Assembly: GCA_025766275.1 (NCBI GenBank) | Contig: JAFKAC010000028.1 | Location: 372,001 to 436,000 of the forward strand | Direction: 5' to 3' | Source: Lactarius indigo | Taxonomy: Eukaryota; Basidiomycota; Agaricomycetes; Russulales; Russulaceae | DNA length: 64,000 nucleotides | In this document: piece by piece, positions 47,401-60,008 of the stretch | How the letters are laid out: every line of letters starts with the position of its first letter | How positions within the stretch are numbered: the stretch's first letter is position 1 | Program-made: the position numbers and the translations under genes | Notes under the pieces: generated by a model | What the model was told of the DNA's origin: nothing | Databases searched by the model: none | What the model saw: the letters and a program-made list of their open reading frames with translations, nothing else

Positions 47401-49302
47401 CTTTCTATCTGACTGAACAGCAGAGTTGATGTAGTCCGTGATATCCTGCTTTTGTCCGGCTTCGTCGTGGAGAGAAACCGAATGCGATACCAACGGCCCA
47501 AGCGCATCTTGTATATCCGCCTCGGGACGACTCGTGACACAGATGCGAAGATTTGGAAGGCGTGACTCGACAAGGTCTTCTATCAGTTCAAGGACGAGTT
47601 CGCGTGGAGATGGCGCCCCGGATGAGTTGGGACATTCGTCGAGAGCATCGATGATGATATAGATTGGCGGCTGGTCTGGGAGTTCGAGCATGTCTTTCAG
47701 GCATTGCGTGAGCGCGTCGTCATCGGGCAATTGAGATCCGGCGTCGTGTTCGGAATATAGGTCAGAGAGGATGTTGTAGCAAAGATCCGACTTGGCGGAG
47801 AGCTGGGCAACAAGGGAGGATAGCAAGCCACGGACGTCCTGCTTTGGGGTGTCTCTAAAGTCAAAGTAATAATAAGCAACCAGGCCTAGTCCCGCCTTGC
47901 GTAGCGTCTTGGCCTCTTCAATGATGCTGGAGCTGATCGACAAGCGTCATAGAGATGGACGAAGACATTTATGCGGTGCTTACCATAGGATGCTCTTCCC
48001 AGATCCCGCTACAGTCACGAATCGTCATCAGCGGCTAAAAAAAAGTATGGAAGGTTTGAGAAACACGCACGTATTCCATGTATCCAAAGTAGGCCGCCCG
48101 TCAGATCCCAATTCTTGAATGTGGGTCCTCGGGTAAACCATACCGCCGATTCGCCATGGTGGGTCCTGCGTGCAATGACATGATTTTTAGACGGATCCGG
48201 AGGTGAGATCCAGCTTCTGGCATCCTTTTGTAACTGGTCGCCTATCGAAAATTATGCCCCCGTGGTAAACAAAAGTACACGAGACGACGCACGCCTCATT
48301 TTATTGATCGCATTCGCAACCTCTTGCATGGCGACTAGCGTCCTCCATAAGGCCTGGGAACATCGATTCGCGCAAGATGATACAACGTACCGAGAGTCTG
48401 TCGAATTGCTCTCGTTGACACCTCGCCACCTACAGACAACAGTCTGATCAAGATGTTTTCTATTCGCTAGGCAGCTTGACTCACCGTCCATGACCGTCTT
48501 CATATTATCCAAAAGACCGTGAACGATAGCGAAGGTCTGGGCGGCGGTCATGCGGGCCTCCTCCTGGGTGAGTCTGTCCAATCTCTTCAATATCGTCTCG
48601 ATCTCGCTATCTCCTAATAACTTCTTTGCGAATTGCTCTGCAGAACATTCAGGCATAGTTGGTTGTGATCAGAGCAAGGGCACACTCACTGAGTCGCCCT
48701 CGATGAATCTGTTTCTTCGCTAGGGCAAGTATGGAGATCAGCTCGACCATTATCTTCGCGACTACATCCATCATTGAAGGGTCCAGAGAGATCCCGGAAT
48801 ATATATGGAGGCGTTTGAGGAAGTTTCCGAGGCATTCGAACAACTCAAGGAGTGCATCATAGCTCGCGCTGACACCATCAGCCGCCTGGGATTACTCGGA
48901 TATCAGATGGGATCGTTGACTAGTAAGAAAGACACGCACGGTGAAGAGAACGTCGATTCCGACGAAAATGAGTTTTGCAGGTTGGAATGGCATCTATTAG
49001 AGAGTATTTACAGCCAGTAGGGAACGAAACGGTTGTTCGCAGCTCACCAGTCCAGCTGTCTCACCAAGAATTCCAGAGAACGCGTGCACGAATTGTATCA
49101 CTGGGCTAAGGCAATCGATGAACTTCCGATTTTGGTCGCGATATTCCTTGAACGCTTTCAAGTTGTCTTGGAGGAGTAAGAGGACGGCATTTGGAGATTG
49201 ACAGCCCTTGACCTTGTCGGCGAACGGATTTTCGTTTAAATTGATCCCAGTCTGCTCGGCGTATTTATCGAATGCATCGAGAATGGATTGAAAGTTAGAC
49301 AT
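44453..49302 (-). CDS. NLR-3: intact Goodbye-NACHT-ankyrin receptor, about 1,454 aa
   Basis: Ten exons on the minus strand: 49302-49048, 48993-48940, 48885-48690, 48637-48485, 48429-48391, 48334-48293, 48241-48071, 48008-47984, 47932-47333, 47282-44453 (4,365 bases, divisible by three). Exons 1-9 have exactly the lengths of NLR-2. Goodbye domain first, then Walker A GIPGSGKS across exons 7/8, Walker B IYIIIDALDECP, the sensor-like CVTSRPEADI, winged-helix-like FSHFSVKEFLMS, then about 21 ankyrin repeats. Compared with NLR-2 and NLR-4 one ankyrin unit is missing, with a fused repeat reading PLHIASLVPSQLEVVQLL. It is the upstream-facing partner of a tandem pair with NLR-4. The ligand is unknown. 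Confidence 0.93.
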
Positions 49303-50722
49303 TATTTAGTAGAAAGAGAGGATTGGTGGATTCGAATTTGGATGGAACGCTTGAAATTGCAACAAACTCGTGTACTTGGCACTCAGGCCGGGCTGGACCC
49401 TCTGGATAGACGCCGGGATAGCGCCCAGTGATTGATGAATATGGATTCGCGAAATTCACTGCCTGTGCAATAGATACATGCTGTTCGCTACGCTGAGACT
49501 ATGGGGACATTAATTAGTCTCTCAAGTACTAGTCTCCTGCGTGCCAGTTCCTGGCTATACAGACAAGAGGGTGCTTTGCCGAACCCCCCGCACTCCTGGG
49601 TATTTCAAGTATCCAACTCTGATTGACATCGTGAAGTCGGTGTTAACATGAAGCAGGTCCGTGTCTCCATCACGAATTTTAAGGGTGGGTACAATATTGA
49701 ATATATTTTCGTGAGATCCTGTTTCAGTTTGTTCGTATCTTCGTGTTCCATGCGGACATTGTGCAAACCCACGCGATTATTTCGCACCTTGGCTCGATTC
49801 ACATCTTTGCGAGTCGCTGGTTTGCTTCTCGTGGGTGGGTTTTGTGCGGTGTCGGCGAGCAGGGGGAGAGGTCTCGCCGATGCGCGCTACAAAACGTTGG
49901 ACGACGCTTGGGAAGAATGATCGACTATGATTCATTTCAGGTGGATAGTTCAGGGGACTTTGTACAAGCATTGTAGGTAATTAGGAAAGCTATAGAAGGC
50001 CTAGGGTAATTCAACGCTGTAGAGGGAACGGGCCAAAGCGCGAAGCGCTTCTCGATCAAAGATGAGACTTTGCTGCAAAGCCGAGGTCGCTCCGGGTGGG
50101 TGGGACCCTCCCGGAGCGATCAGAATGGCATCGGCGGATGCAATGAAGCACATCATCGATCCCATGGCAACAGGGTGTGGCGGGTGGGAAAAAGAAATGA
50201 TTCCGGTTTTTTAGGCCGGTTGAAAAAGTGGGCGGGCAGGTGGCGGCAGGCAAGGAAGGAATGGGCCACGTCCGCATAGCCCGCTCACTCAAAGACCCTG
50301 CTTCAAGTTTAAGGCACCGCTCGCGCCTGGCTCCGCCTTGGACCCGCACTTACTCGGACGCCCGGTCCGGTGTCCCGTTTCCCCTTCCGGTCGTACCGGC
50401 GCGGATTCATTGTCTCGTCGCCCTGCGGAAGCAGAGCATTTCCTACTGTACAGTTCTATACTCGAGAGCTATATAAGTCCTTATTTCTGTAGTGTAACAC
50501 CTCAGCTTTGCCATTCTAGCGTGTGCAATAACTGAGCGTTGTCTTCTCGTGCAGGCACCGCAGCGCACACATTATACTAATCCTTTATGTTTATTCACCC
50601 TACTTCGGTCCTATACGCGTCCATACCTCTTCGATACAGCATCGGCTTTTGGCATCGCTTTTTTGTTTTCCTCAGTACTACTGTATGACCCCGACTCATC
50701 TCCATTGAACGTTATTGAACCC
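49303..50722. other. Spacer between the tandem NLRs, with duplicated NLR promoter
   Basis: The first about 290 bases (49303-49590) are nearly the same as those upstream of NLR-4 (55627-55925), including TAGAAAGAGAGGATTGGTGG and TGCAATAGATACATGCTGTTCGCTA. The promoter was therefore copied with the gene. The rest, to 50722, shows no gene. Confidence 0.65.
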
Positions 50723-53700
50723 TTACACTCCCGGGCCACTGGCACCCATGCCGTACTCCGACAACAACCGTACAATCTCCCGATATCCATACGTTAACGC
50801 GTCTTGACGGGGTGTCTTTCCGTACACATTTCGTATTTGTACGTTTGCTCCACGTTCAAGTAGCAACTTCACAGCTTCGAATTGACCATGGATCGTCGCC
50901 ATGTGTAGCGGAGTAAGTCCTCGCCGCTGAGAGGTATTTATATCGGCGTCGTTGTCAAGCAACGTCCACACAACGTCGATATGCCCATGTCGTATTGCCG
51001 TGTGCAACGGAGTCCAGCCATCCCCCTCCTGTGAGTTCACATCCGCGCCGTTATCGACCAACAACCGCACGGCGTCGATATGCCCAAACCATGCTGCCGT
51101 GTGCAACGGAGTCCATCCATCGACATCGCGTGAATTCACATCCGCGCCGTATTTGATTAGCGTCCTCGCAATTTCGAGTAACCCGTCCCTCGCTGCTGCG
51201 CCTAATGGGGTCTGTAGTTGTTCGTCCCGTTCATTGACATCTGCACCGCGATCAAGTAGTCTCCGGAGTGCGTCAAGGGGCCCGCTCGCCAATGCGCTAT
51301 GCAGCGAAACGCTCTCCTCATCATCAGATAATTCACCGGTGTACAGTTGCAGCTCCGCAATCTCGGGAAGACTGTTTTGTGACCCTGCTTCCAATGAGGT
51401 CGAGCTCAGGGCTCCTAAACATCTCGTTAGGAAGCTCGTAACGTCTTGTTTCCGGTTTTTTTGCGCAAGATCTAATGGTGTTTGTCCGCTGCTATTCCGC
51501 ATGCCAATGTCTGCGCCAGAATCGACGAGCAGCTCCACGAGACCGAGGTGTCCATTCCATGCCGCTGAATGTGATGGAGTACAGCCCTTGCTGTCCGGTG
51601 AATTGACATTTGAGCCTCGCTTGACTAATAGGCGCGCAACCTCGATGTCGCCATTTTCCGATGCCAGGTCCAATGGAGTCTTCTGATCCTCGTTCCGCAC
51701 GTCTACTTCTGCACCGCACTCGATTAGCAGCTCTGCAACTTTGAGATGTCCATTAGCCGATGCGAGATGGAGTGGAGCACAGAGATCCGCTTTCCGGACA
51801 TTTGCATTCGCTCCATGGTCAAGTAAGAGCTGCACGACGTCCACATAACCACACCGTGATGCCAAATGTAGCGACGTCCAATCCTCATAGCCGGTTGAAT
51901 TAACGTCGGCTTGATGCTCGATCCCAAGGCCGACTAAAAGCCGCACAACGTCAAGATGCCCACCTTGTGCGGCTGCGTGAAGAGCGGTCCAGCCTTGCTT
52001 GTCGCGACAGTCAATATCAGCTCCACGCCCAATCAGATGGCGAGCGACTTCATGCTTGCCGCCGCCCGATGCGACTTTCAAGGGAGTCTCCTCGTTTCCA
52101 TTTCGCACGTTGACGTCCACGCCGCCTTCGAGCAACATTTCCACGAGGTCGAGATGCCCGTGTCGTGATGCGTTGTGCAACGGAGTACAACCGTCCTTGT
52201 CTTTGCATGTCGTATTTGCGCCTTGCTTGACGAAGAAGTTGGCGACTTCGAGACTCCCGGAACGGGACGCTACATGTAATGGCGTCTCTTGTTCTACATT
52301 TGTCTTGTCAAATGCTGCACCATGTCGGACTAGCAATTGGATAACCTCGAGATGTCCTGCGAATGATGCCAGATGCAATGGAGTCCAAAGGTCTTCCTCC
52401 TGGGCATTCGCGTCGGCGCCATGGTTGAGGAGTCCTTGAACGATATCGGGATGTCCACGGAGGGATGCTATGTGCAAAGGAGCCCATCCATTGATATTTC
52501 TGGACACTACATCTGCCCCGTGGTTGAGCAGTAGCCGACAAACATCCAGTTCCCCGCCCGCCGCCAGATGCAACGGGGTCTCGAGCCTGTTCCCTTCATG
52601 GGCGTTAACATCTGCTTGATGTTCGAGTAACAATTCCATGATGGCACAATGACCACCCATTGCCGCTCTATGCATTGGGCTCATGCCCGCGGCATCCAGG
52701 GCGTTTATATTCGCGCCATTCTGAAGTAATGTCAGAGCAATCTCAATCTCTCCCTTGATGAACGCAGCATTCAGCGGGGTGCCGTAGTTCCCGCCCCTAG
52801 CGTTGACATCCATCCTATGCGCAATCATGAGGAATTCCGTGAGGCTATGAAGACCACATAGTGCCGCATAGTATAATGGCTCAGCCTCTGGTTGCGTTGG
52901 GTGTACTGTCGCCATCGATCCTTTCCAAGGATGGTCAACGTCATAAATCCAGACCCATGTCGCAAAGTAGGGTGCAGTTGGGTCGAACAGACATTCCATC
53001 AGACCCCGGATACTCGATGACGCGCCTTCGCATTTGCCGTGGTCGATCCAATACCGAGCCGCGTAGATTGCGAATGGTCGTTTTTCTACTGCACTCTTGT
53101 CGACTTTGTCACCGAGGTTGAGAAGGACGCTGAGGGAAGCTCGAGCGAGAACCGCGTGGGCGGAATGAGGAACGATGTGATAGCGGGAAAGATGCTCTTC
53201 CCCGTTGGCAAGCCGAGACGACATCAGGAATTCTTTCACAGAGAAGTGTGAAAATTGTACGACCGCCGAACCATTAACATTGACGACCATGATAAGACTG
53301 GAACAAGCAGACAGTACAGCTTGTTGTGCATCCTCGGGACGCCAGTCACTGCGATAGTCTGAATCCTCTCCGGCGTCAAGTCGGACGGCAAGTACCTCGG
53401 CGAGCTCTTCGACGCGAAGCGGGCGAATGGAGATCGCGATGCACTGGAACAGGCGATAGGCGTATGTTTGTTTCGCCTTCTCGATGCCCTGCAATGTACG
53501 CTCGTATGTCGCATCCAGGGTTGAGGGCAATTCCTCGAGAGCACGCCGAATTGCTGGAGGAAAACAGCCACGCAACGCTTCGATTTGACAAAACACCCAT
53601 CGGAACCTGTGACCGAATGAAAAAATAGTCGCAATATAGTGATGACGAATACTTACATCCCGTCTGCCCTCTGGGTGAGTGCATCGATAACCAATTGTCT

Positions 53701-55626
53701 ATCTTCCGGTCTCCACTTGCGCATCTTTCTATCTGACTGAACAGCAGAGTTGATGTAGTCCGTGATATCCTGCTTTTGTCCGGCTTCGTCATGGAGAGAA
53801 ACCGAATGGGATACCAGCGGCCCAAGGGCATCTTGTATATCTGCCTCGGGACGGCTCGTGACGCAGATGCGAAGATTCGGAAGGCGTGACTCGACAAGGT
53901 CTTCTATCAGTTCAAGGACGAGTTCACGTGGAGATGGGGCACCGGACGAGTTGGGACATTCGTCGAGAGCATCGATGATGATATATATTGATGGCTGGTC
54001 TGGGAGTTCGAGCATGTCTTTCAGGCATTGCATGAGCGCGTCGTCATCGGGCAATTGGGATCCAGCGTCGTGTTCTGAATATAGTTCAGAGAGGATGTCG
54101 CAGCAACGATCGGACTTGGCGGAGAGCTGGGCGACGAGGGAAGATAGCAAGCCACGAACATCCTGCTTTGGGGTGTCTCTAAAGTCAAAGTAATAATAAG
54201 CGACCAGTCCTAGTCCCGCCTTGCGTAGCGCCTTGACCTCTTCAATGATGCTGGAGCTGATCGACAAGCGTCATAGAGATGGACGAAGACATTTATGGGG
54301 TGCTTACCATAGGATGCTCTTCCCAGATCCCGCTACAGTCACGAATCGTCATCAGCGGCTAAAAAAAGGTATGGAAGGTTTGAGAAACACGCACGTATTC
54401 CATGTATCCAAAGTAGGCCGCCCGTCAGATCCCAATTCTTGAATGTGGGTCCTCGGGTAAACCATACCGCCGATTCGCCATGGTGGGTCCTGCGTGCAAT
54501 GACATGATTTTTAGACGGATCCGGAGGTGAAATCCAACTTCTAGAATCCTTTTGTAACTGATCGCCTATCGGAAAATTATGCCCCCGTGGTAAACAAAAG
54601 TACACGAGACGACGCACGCCTCATTTTATTGATCGCACTCGCAACCTCTTGCATGGCGACTGGCATCATCCATAAGGCCCGGGAACATCGATTCGCGCAA
54701 GATGATACAACGTACCGAGAGTCTGTCGAATTGCTCTCGTTGACACCTCGCCACCTACAGACAACAGTCTGATCAGATGTTTTCGATTCGCCAGGCAGCT
54801 TGACTCACCATCCATGACCACCTTCATATTATCCAAAAGACCGTGAACGATAGCGAAGGTCTGCGCAGCGGTCATGCGGGCCTCCTCCTGGGTGAGTCTG
54901 TCCAATCTCTTCAGTATTGTCTCGATCTCGCTATCTCCTAACAACTTCTTTGCGAATTGCTCTACAGCGCATTCAGACGTAGTCGATTATGATCAGAGCA
55001 AGGACAAACTCACTGAGTCGCCCTCGATGAATCTGTTTCTTCGCCAAGGCAAGTATGGAGATCAGCTCGACCATTATCTTCGCGACTACATCCATCATTG
55101 AAGGGTCCAGAGAGATCCCGGAATATATATGGAGGCGTTTGAGGAAGTTTCCGAGGCATTCGAAGAGCTCAAGGAGTGCATCATAGCTCGCGCTGACGCC
55201 ATCAGCTGCCTGAGATTACTCAGATATCAGATGGGATCGTTGACTGGTAAGAAAGACACGCACAGTGAAGAGAACATCGATTCCGACGAAGATGAGTTTT
55301 GCAGGTTGGAATGGCATCTATTGGAGAGTATTTACAGCCAGTAGGGAACGAAACGGTTGTTCGCAGCTCACCAGTCCAGCTGTCTCACCAAGAATTCCAG
55401 AGAACGCGTGCACGAATTGTATCACTGGGCTAAGGCAATCGATGAACTTCCGATTTTGGTCGCGATATTCTTTGAACGCTTTCAAGTTGTCTTGGAGGAG
55501 TAAGAGGACGGCATTTGGAGATTCGCAGCCCTTGACCTTGTCGGCGAACGGATTTTCGTTTAAATTGACCCCGGTCTGCTCGGCGTATTTATCGAATGCA
55601 TCGAGAATGGATTGAAAGTTAGACAT
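50723..55626 (-). CDS. NLR-4: intact Goodbye-NACHT-ankyrin receptor, about 1,472 aa
   Basis: Ten exons on the minus strand: 55626-55372, 55317-55264, 55209-55014, 54961-54809, 54754-54716, 54659-54618, 54565-54395, 54332-54308, 54256-53657, 53606-50723 (4,419 bases, divisible by three). Exons 1-9 are almost the same as NLR-3, including introns. Walker A is GIPGSGKS and Walker B IYIIIDALDECP. The ankyrin array (about 21 repeats) differs: it keeps the unit lost from NLR-3 but has a junction (LLVGLGIEHQADVNSTG) where two repeats were fused with loss of sequence. An acidic insert (ELSDDEESVS) separates repeats 15 and 16. The likely role is non-self recognition and cell death signalling, by family. 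Confidence 0.93.
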
Positions 55627-57054
55627 TGTTGAGTAGAAAGAGAGGATTGGTGGATTCAAGTTTGGATGGAACGCTTGAAATTGCAACAAACCGGTGTAGT
55701 TGGCACTCAGGCTGGACCCTCAGGATAGACGCCGAGATAGCGCTCTGTGATTGATGGATTCGCGAAATTCACTGCCTGTGCAATAGATACATGCTGTTCG
55801 CTATGCTGAGACTATGGGGACATTCGTTAGTCTCTCAAGTAGTCTCTTGCGTGCCAGAGTCTAGCTCAGGCTGTACGGACAATAGGGTGCTTTGCGGAAA
55901 CTCCCGCACTCTTGGCATTTTTCAACTCTTTGGTAACGCTTTTTTGTCCTCCTCAGAGTACTGCTGCATCGTACAATACATACTATCTTTTAAGTTATCA
56001 CACACACAGCGCACTTTATCACGTTACATCTCCATGATACCCTTCACGGCGAGTTTCATGTCAGCGACCTTGGCCGTGTACGACTAGTACGCCGTCTGCA
56101 CGCACCACCTCAAGCCAAGACTGGCGAGCATATCTTGAATGCGTTTCCATAGGAAGATGCCGGCTCGTCGGGGGGCGATGTGGAAATACGAGTTTGGATG
56201 TAGAGGGAGGTACGAGAGAGGCCGAGGGTGATGTTTAATTGAAGACGCGAGCGATGTGATGGTGCGGGATGTAACTTGGAAGGCTATTAAGGGGCGAAAG
56301 TCCTTCAAAAGGGGATGAGGATCATCCGAGTCGCCGTGAGCGTGGTTACAGTGCAGTGCAGTGGCAGGAGTCGTGCGGTGCTTATATCAGCTGCAACATT
56401 GAACAAGTCGACCCATCACGGAAGCGACTCAGAAAAGTAAGCAGAAAACTCAATCCTCGAGTCAATCACCTCACTTGATCAGACACTGTCGATAACGGCA
56501 CACAGTAAGCTACAGTGTCTGCTATATGTGTAGATCTTGCTATGTCTGTACAGAGCTTATATTATGACGACCGGCCCAACCAGACTCGAATCGACTAGGC
56601 TGCCGAGGCACGCAATTTTGGCCCAATTTTTGGAAGGTCATGATGAAAGTGCCCGCTTCTGCTCTCCATGTGATTCTGATCGAATGATGCAAGTACTCTG
56701 TATGCAACTCTTACAGACTCCGAGTCTCTGGTCTTAGTTTCTAGTTATAGATACGTTCAGGTGCCAGTGGATGCTTTGTCCCAACTCGAGATGAGGTAAT
56801 CGCCGAGGTCTTTCATTCCGGAGCCCCTCCGTCTTATTCGCATCATCTCAAAGTTTCCGACAGTGTATCTGACCGCGGATTCCTTTGTTTTTGTCTTTAT
56901 CCGAGTAAGGTTCCGAGTATCTGTACTGTAGTCGTCCTGGTGATTCATCGCATGGCGGTAAGACAGAGGCACAAAACTTGGCTAGGCGCTTGGCGAACCG
57001 AGGAACGCCCGACGCGGCGCGAGGAGCTGGGCAGGTCTGGTAGAGAAAGCGGCA
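55627..57054. other. Upstream region of NLR-4 and P450-2, no gene recognised
   Basis: The first about 300 bases are the shared NLR promoter segment. Beyond 55930 I see no coding signal. The two genes are divergent, so their promoters are both here. Confidence 0.5.
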
Positions 57055-57062
57055 TATATAAT
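57055..57062 (+). promoter_or_regulatory. TATA box of P450-2
   Basis: TATATAAT lies about 44 bases before the ATG at 57106. Confidence 0.5.
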
Positions 57063-57105
57063 CCAGCCCTCAAGTCATGGCCTCTTGCAACACTGTGTTC
57101 CCATC

Positions 57106-59233
57106 ATGGCCCCTTTACTCAGTTCGCTGGAAATCGGGTTCCTAGTGACGGTTGTTCTTTTCCTCGTTTATTCCTACGTTCAAGACAAGAGGCGCAACCC
57201 TGCCGGCCTTCCATATCCGCCGGGTCCGAAAGGCTACCCTATAATTGGCAACCTCTTCGATATCCCGAGTGTCTTTATTTACAAGCGTTTCCGGGAGATG
57301 AGTCGCGAACTGAGTGAGTGTTCTCCACCCCGAGACTTGTCGCTCTGCTCTGACGAATCACCACACACAGATTCTGACATCGTCCATCTACAAGTGTTCG
57401 GGTTTCATCTCATCGCATGCAACAGCAAAGGCGTTGCAGATGACCTTCTTGATAAACGGTCGTCCATCTATTCGGACAGGTAACACACCGTCAATCGTTT
57501 GGTGAAGAATGTGTCTCACACTACTTTGGATCAGGCCGCGTATGCCTATGATAGTCGAACTGTGCGTGAACACAATCGCTTGCCGGTGTCGTGAGAACAT
57601 TCTCACCTGGGCTCGTTAGCATGGGCTTCGGTTGGTCGCTCGGTTTTACGCCATACAACGAGTGGTGGAAACACTCCCGCCGGCTGTTCCACAAGCACTT
57701 CCAACCCTCTGCGGTTCCCCAGTTCCGTCCGAAAAATCTCAGGGCCGCCCACGGATTCTTGCGGAGACTTTTGGACTCCCCTGAGCACTTCCATGAGCAC
57801 ATGCAGTTGTACGTACCCGCGTTAGACCCAGCGTGGGAAAGGCTACTCACCGCTCTTGATGGGGGTAGGATGGCTGGTAGCACGATCCTCGACATCGCGT
57901 ATGGGCTCGACATCCGCACCGCGGATGATCCTTACCTCAAGCGAGCTGAAGAGTGCCTGCAAATCTTGGCCGAGGCTGGTAACCCTGGGTCTTTCCTCGT
58001 GGATATCATACCCGCATGTACGCCTCGCCATTCATTCCCTTCCGGCTCTCTTGATCCTACTCTCGCTTAGTGAAATACGTACCCGAATGGGTACCTGGGG
58101 TGTCGTTCAAGCGCAAGGCCCGCGAGTGGCGCGCTGTGGCAGAACGCTTCTACACTATCCCCTTCGATTTTGTGAAACAGTCGATGACAGACGGAACAGC
58201 CAAATCGTCTTTCACTTCCCTTGCGCTGCGCGATATCACCGAAAACGACGATCGCAAATACCAGGAAGAGCTGATCAAGTGTCTCGGCGGAACCATGTAC
58301 ACTGGTATGTGGGTCCGTTGTTCTATAGTGTACCCCATCTTATGTTGCGGTCCGCAGCTGGCGCAGATACGGTACGGACCCGGCACATATTGGTGCGAAC
58401 AGAGCTCACACGGATCGTGCTTGTAGACTGTGTCGCTCATCCTGACTTTCTTCCTCGCGATGTTGATGAACCCAGCCGCACAAGACAGGGCCCAAGAAGA
58501 GATCGACCGCGTGGTCGGCACCGATCGCTTACCCACATTTGACGACGAGCCCAACCTTCCTTTTGTGGCCGCGATGTCCAAGGAGGTCTTCCGGTGGCAG
58601 CAAGCCGCGCCGTTCGGTACGCGTCCGCAATCTCCCTGCGTTGATTCTTTCTTACATTCGCACTCCACTGGCAGCGATCCCGCATCGCCTGATGGAAGAC
58701 GACGTCTACAACGGCTACTTCCTCCCCAAAAACTCGATCGTCCTCGGAAACGCATGGTACGTATCCGGGGTCTCTGCGCCCCAACGATGACCCCGCTGAC
58801 GACGAGGGGCGCGTTCAGGGCGATCCTGCACGACGAGCGGCTTTTCCCCGACCCGTTCACGTTCAAGCCGGAGCGCTTCACCGATCCCAATGTCGACCCA
58901 CGCGTCCCGGCCGCAGTCGACTACGCATTCGGCTTCGGGCGGCGTGTCTGCCCCGGACGCTGGATGGCCCACTCCTTCGTCTTCATCGTAGTTGCGAGCG
59001 TGCTTTCCACCTTGCGCATCGAGCGGGCTGTGCGCGACGGCCGCGTCATCGTGCCCTCTGGCGCATATACCCCCGGCATCCTTGCGTGCGTGCTACTTCT
59101 TTTATTCCCCGAGAAGGTTTCAGTACCTGAGCGGGCTTCCCATCATTTTAGGAGTCCCGAAAAGTTTGAGTGCACGATCAAGCCGCGGTCGAGGGAAGCC
59201 GAAGCCCTCATCCGCGCCACCGCGACCTTGTAA
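57106..59233 (+). CDS. P450-2: cytochrome P450 monooxygenase, 516 aa
   Basis: Eleven exons: 57106-57313, 57371-57479, 57535-57561, 57620-57808, 57869-58017, 58071-58304, 58358-58371, 58427-58616, 58675-58756, 58819-59085, 59152-59233 (1,551 bases, divisible by three). Membrane anchor, then LPYPPGPKGYPIIGN, I-helix AGADTT (split by an intron), ExxR in KEVFRW, KPERF, and haem loop FGFGRRVCPG. It looks like the basidiomycete families annotated as O-methylsterigmatocystin-oxidoreductase-like P450s. The substrate is unknown. One exon is only 14 bases long. It shares little sequence with P450-1, so the two are not recent duplicates. Confidence 0.92.
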
Positions 59234-60008
59234 GTGTTGAAACTGACACGGTGGCGGCGCTACATTGCCCCCTTCCCCGGGCCCTCCGATCCGTTCCCCC
59301 TGGGACCTGATGTAGGGGCGCTTTCGCGGTTGATGTAACATCCGTATAGGCGTGATCATGTAGAATGTAATATTCAGTATACTGTAATTTCGTGAACATG
59401 AATAGAAGGAACGCGGCTGAACTTACACATTCGTAGGAATGAGCGCGAATAGCGCCGTCTCGCGTGGTTGGGTTGATATTACTGTAACTGCGGCGACCAT
59501 GATCACCCGATAGGAATCATTTGAGTATCGTATTATATGCACGCGGTACATGTCCAGGGTATTTTGAACTGCCAGGGTCATGGGGATGTACAGAAAGAAC
59601 CTGAACGTTTGTTCGAAACATGACTGTTGAATTACATTCTCATGTCGAATGGTTTAATGCGATAAGGTGCTATTATTCGCGGCTGATGGTAGGAATTTCG
59701 AATGGCGATAGCAAGTATTTGCAGGACCGATGCGCGTAATCCATCTGCGGCAATCGTTACAAGTCTACTCTAGAAAATCTCAAATGAACAAAGTTGGACA
59801 TAGGGATTCATTCGGTCCATCAAATCTGACAAGTGTTTTTCTCATAGCGCTCAGTACGGGGTGACATCCACAACAGGAGAACGCAACATCAGAGGCACAG
59901 ACCGGAGACAATAGAAGGACCAGGTACTGCGGCGTTTCTCCGGGACGAGCAGAAGAGAGATCTTCCCAAGATTCCAGAGAGAATGTAGTATTCAGAACGC
60001 CGGGGCTT
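59234..60008. other. Convergent intergenic region, no gene recognised
   Basis: Lies between P450-2 and the Ecm11-like gene. Only likely 3' UTR sequence is seen. Confidence 0.5.

Noticed and set aside
50952..51686. Plus-strand frames of up to 244 codons opposite the NLR ankyrin exons
   Set aside because: They are shadows of the ankyrin repeats on the opposite strand, with the same periodicity and no domain of their own.
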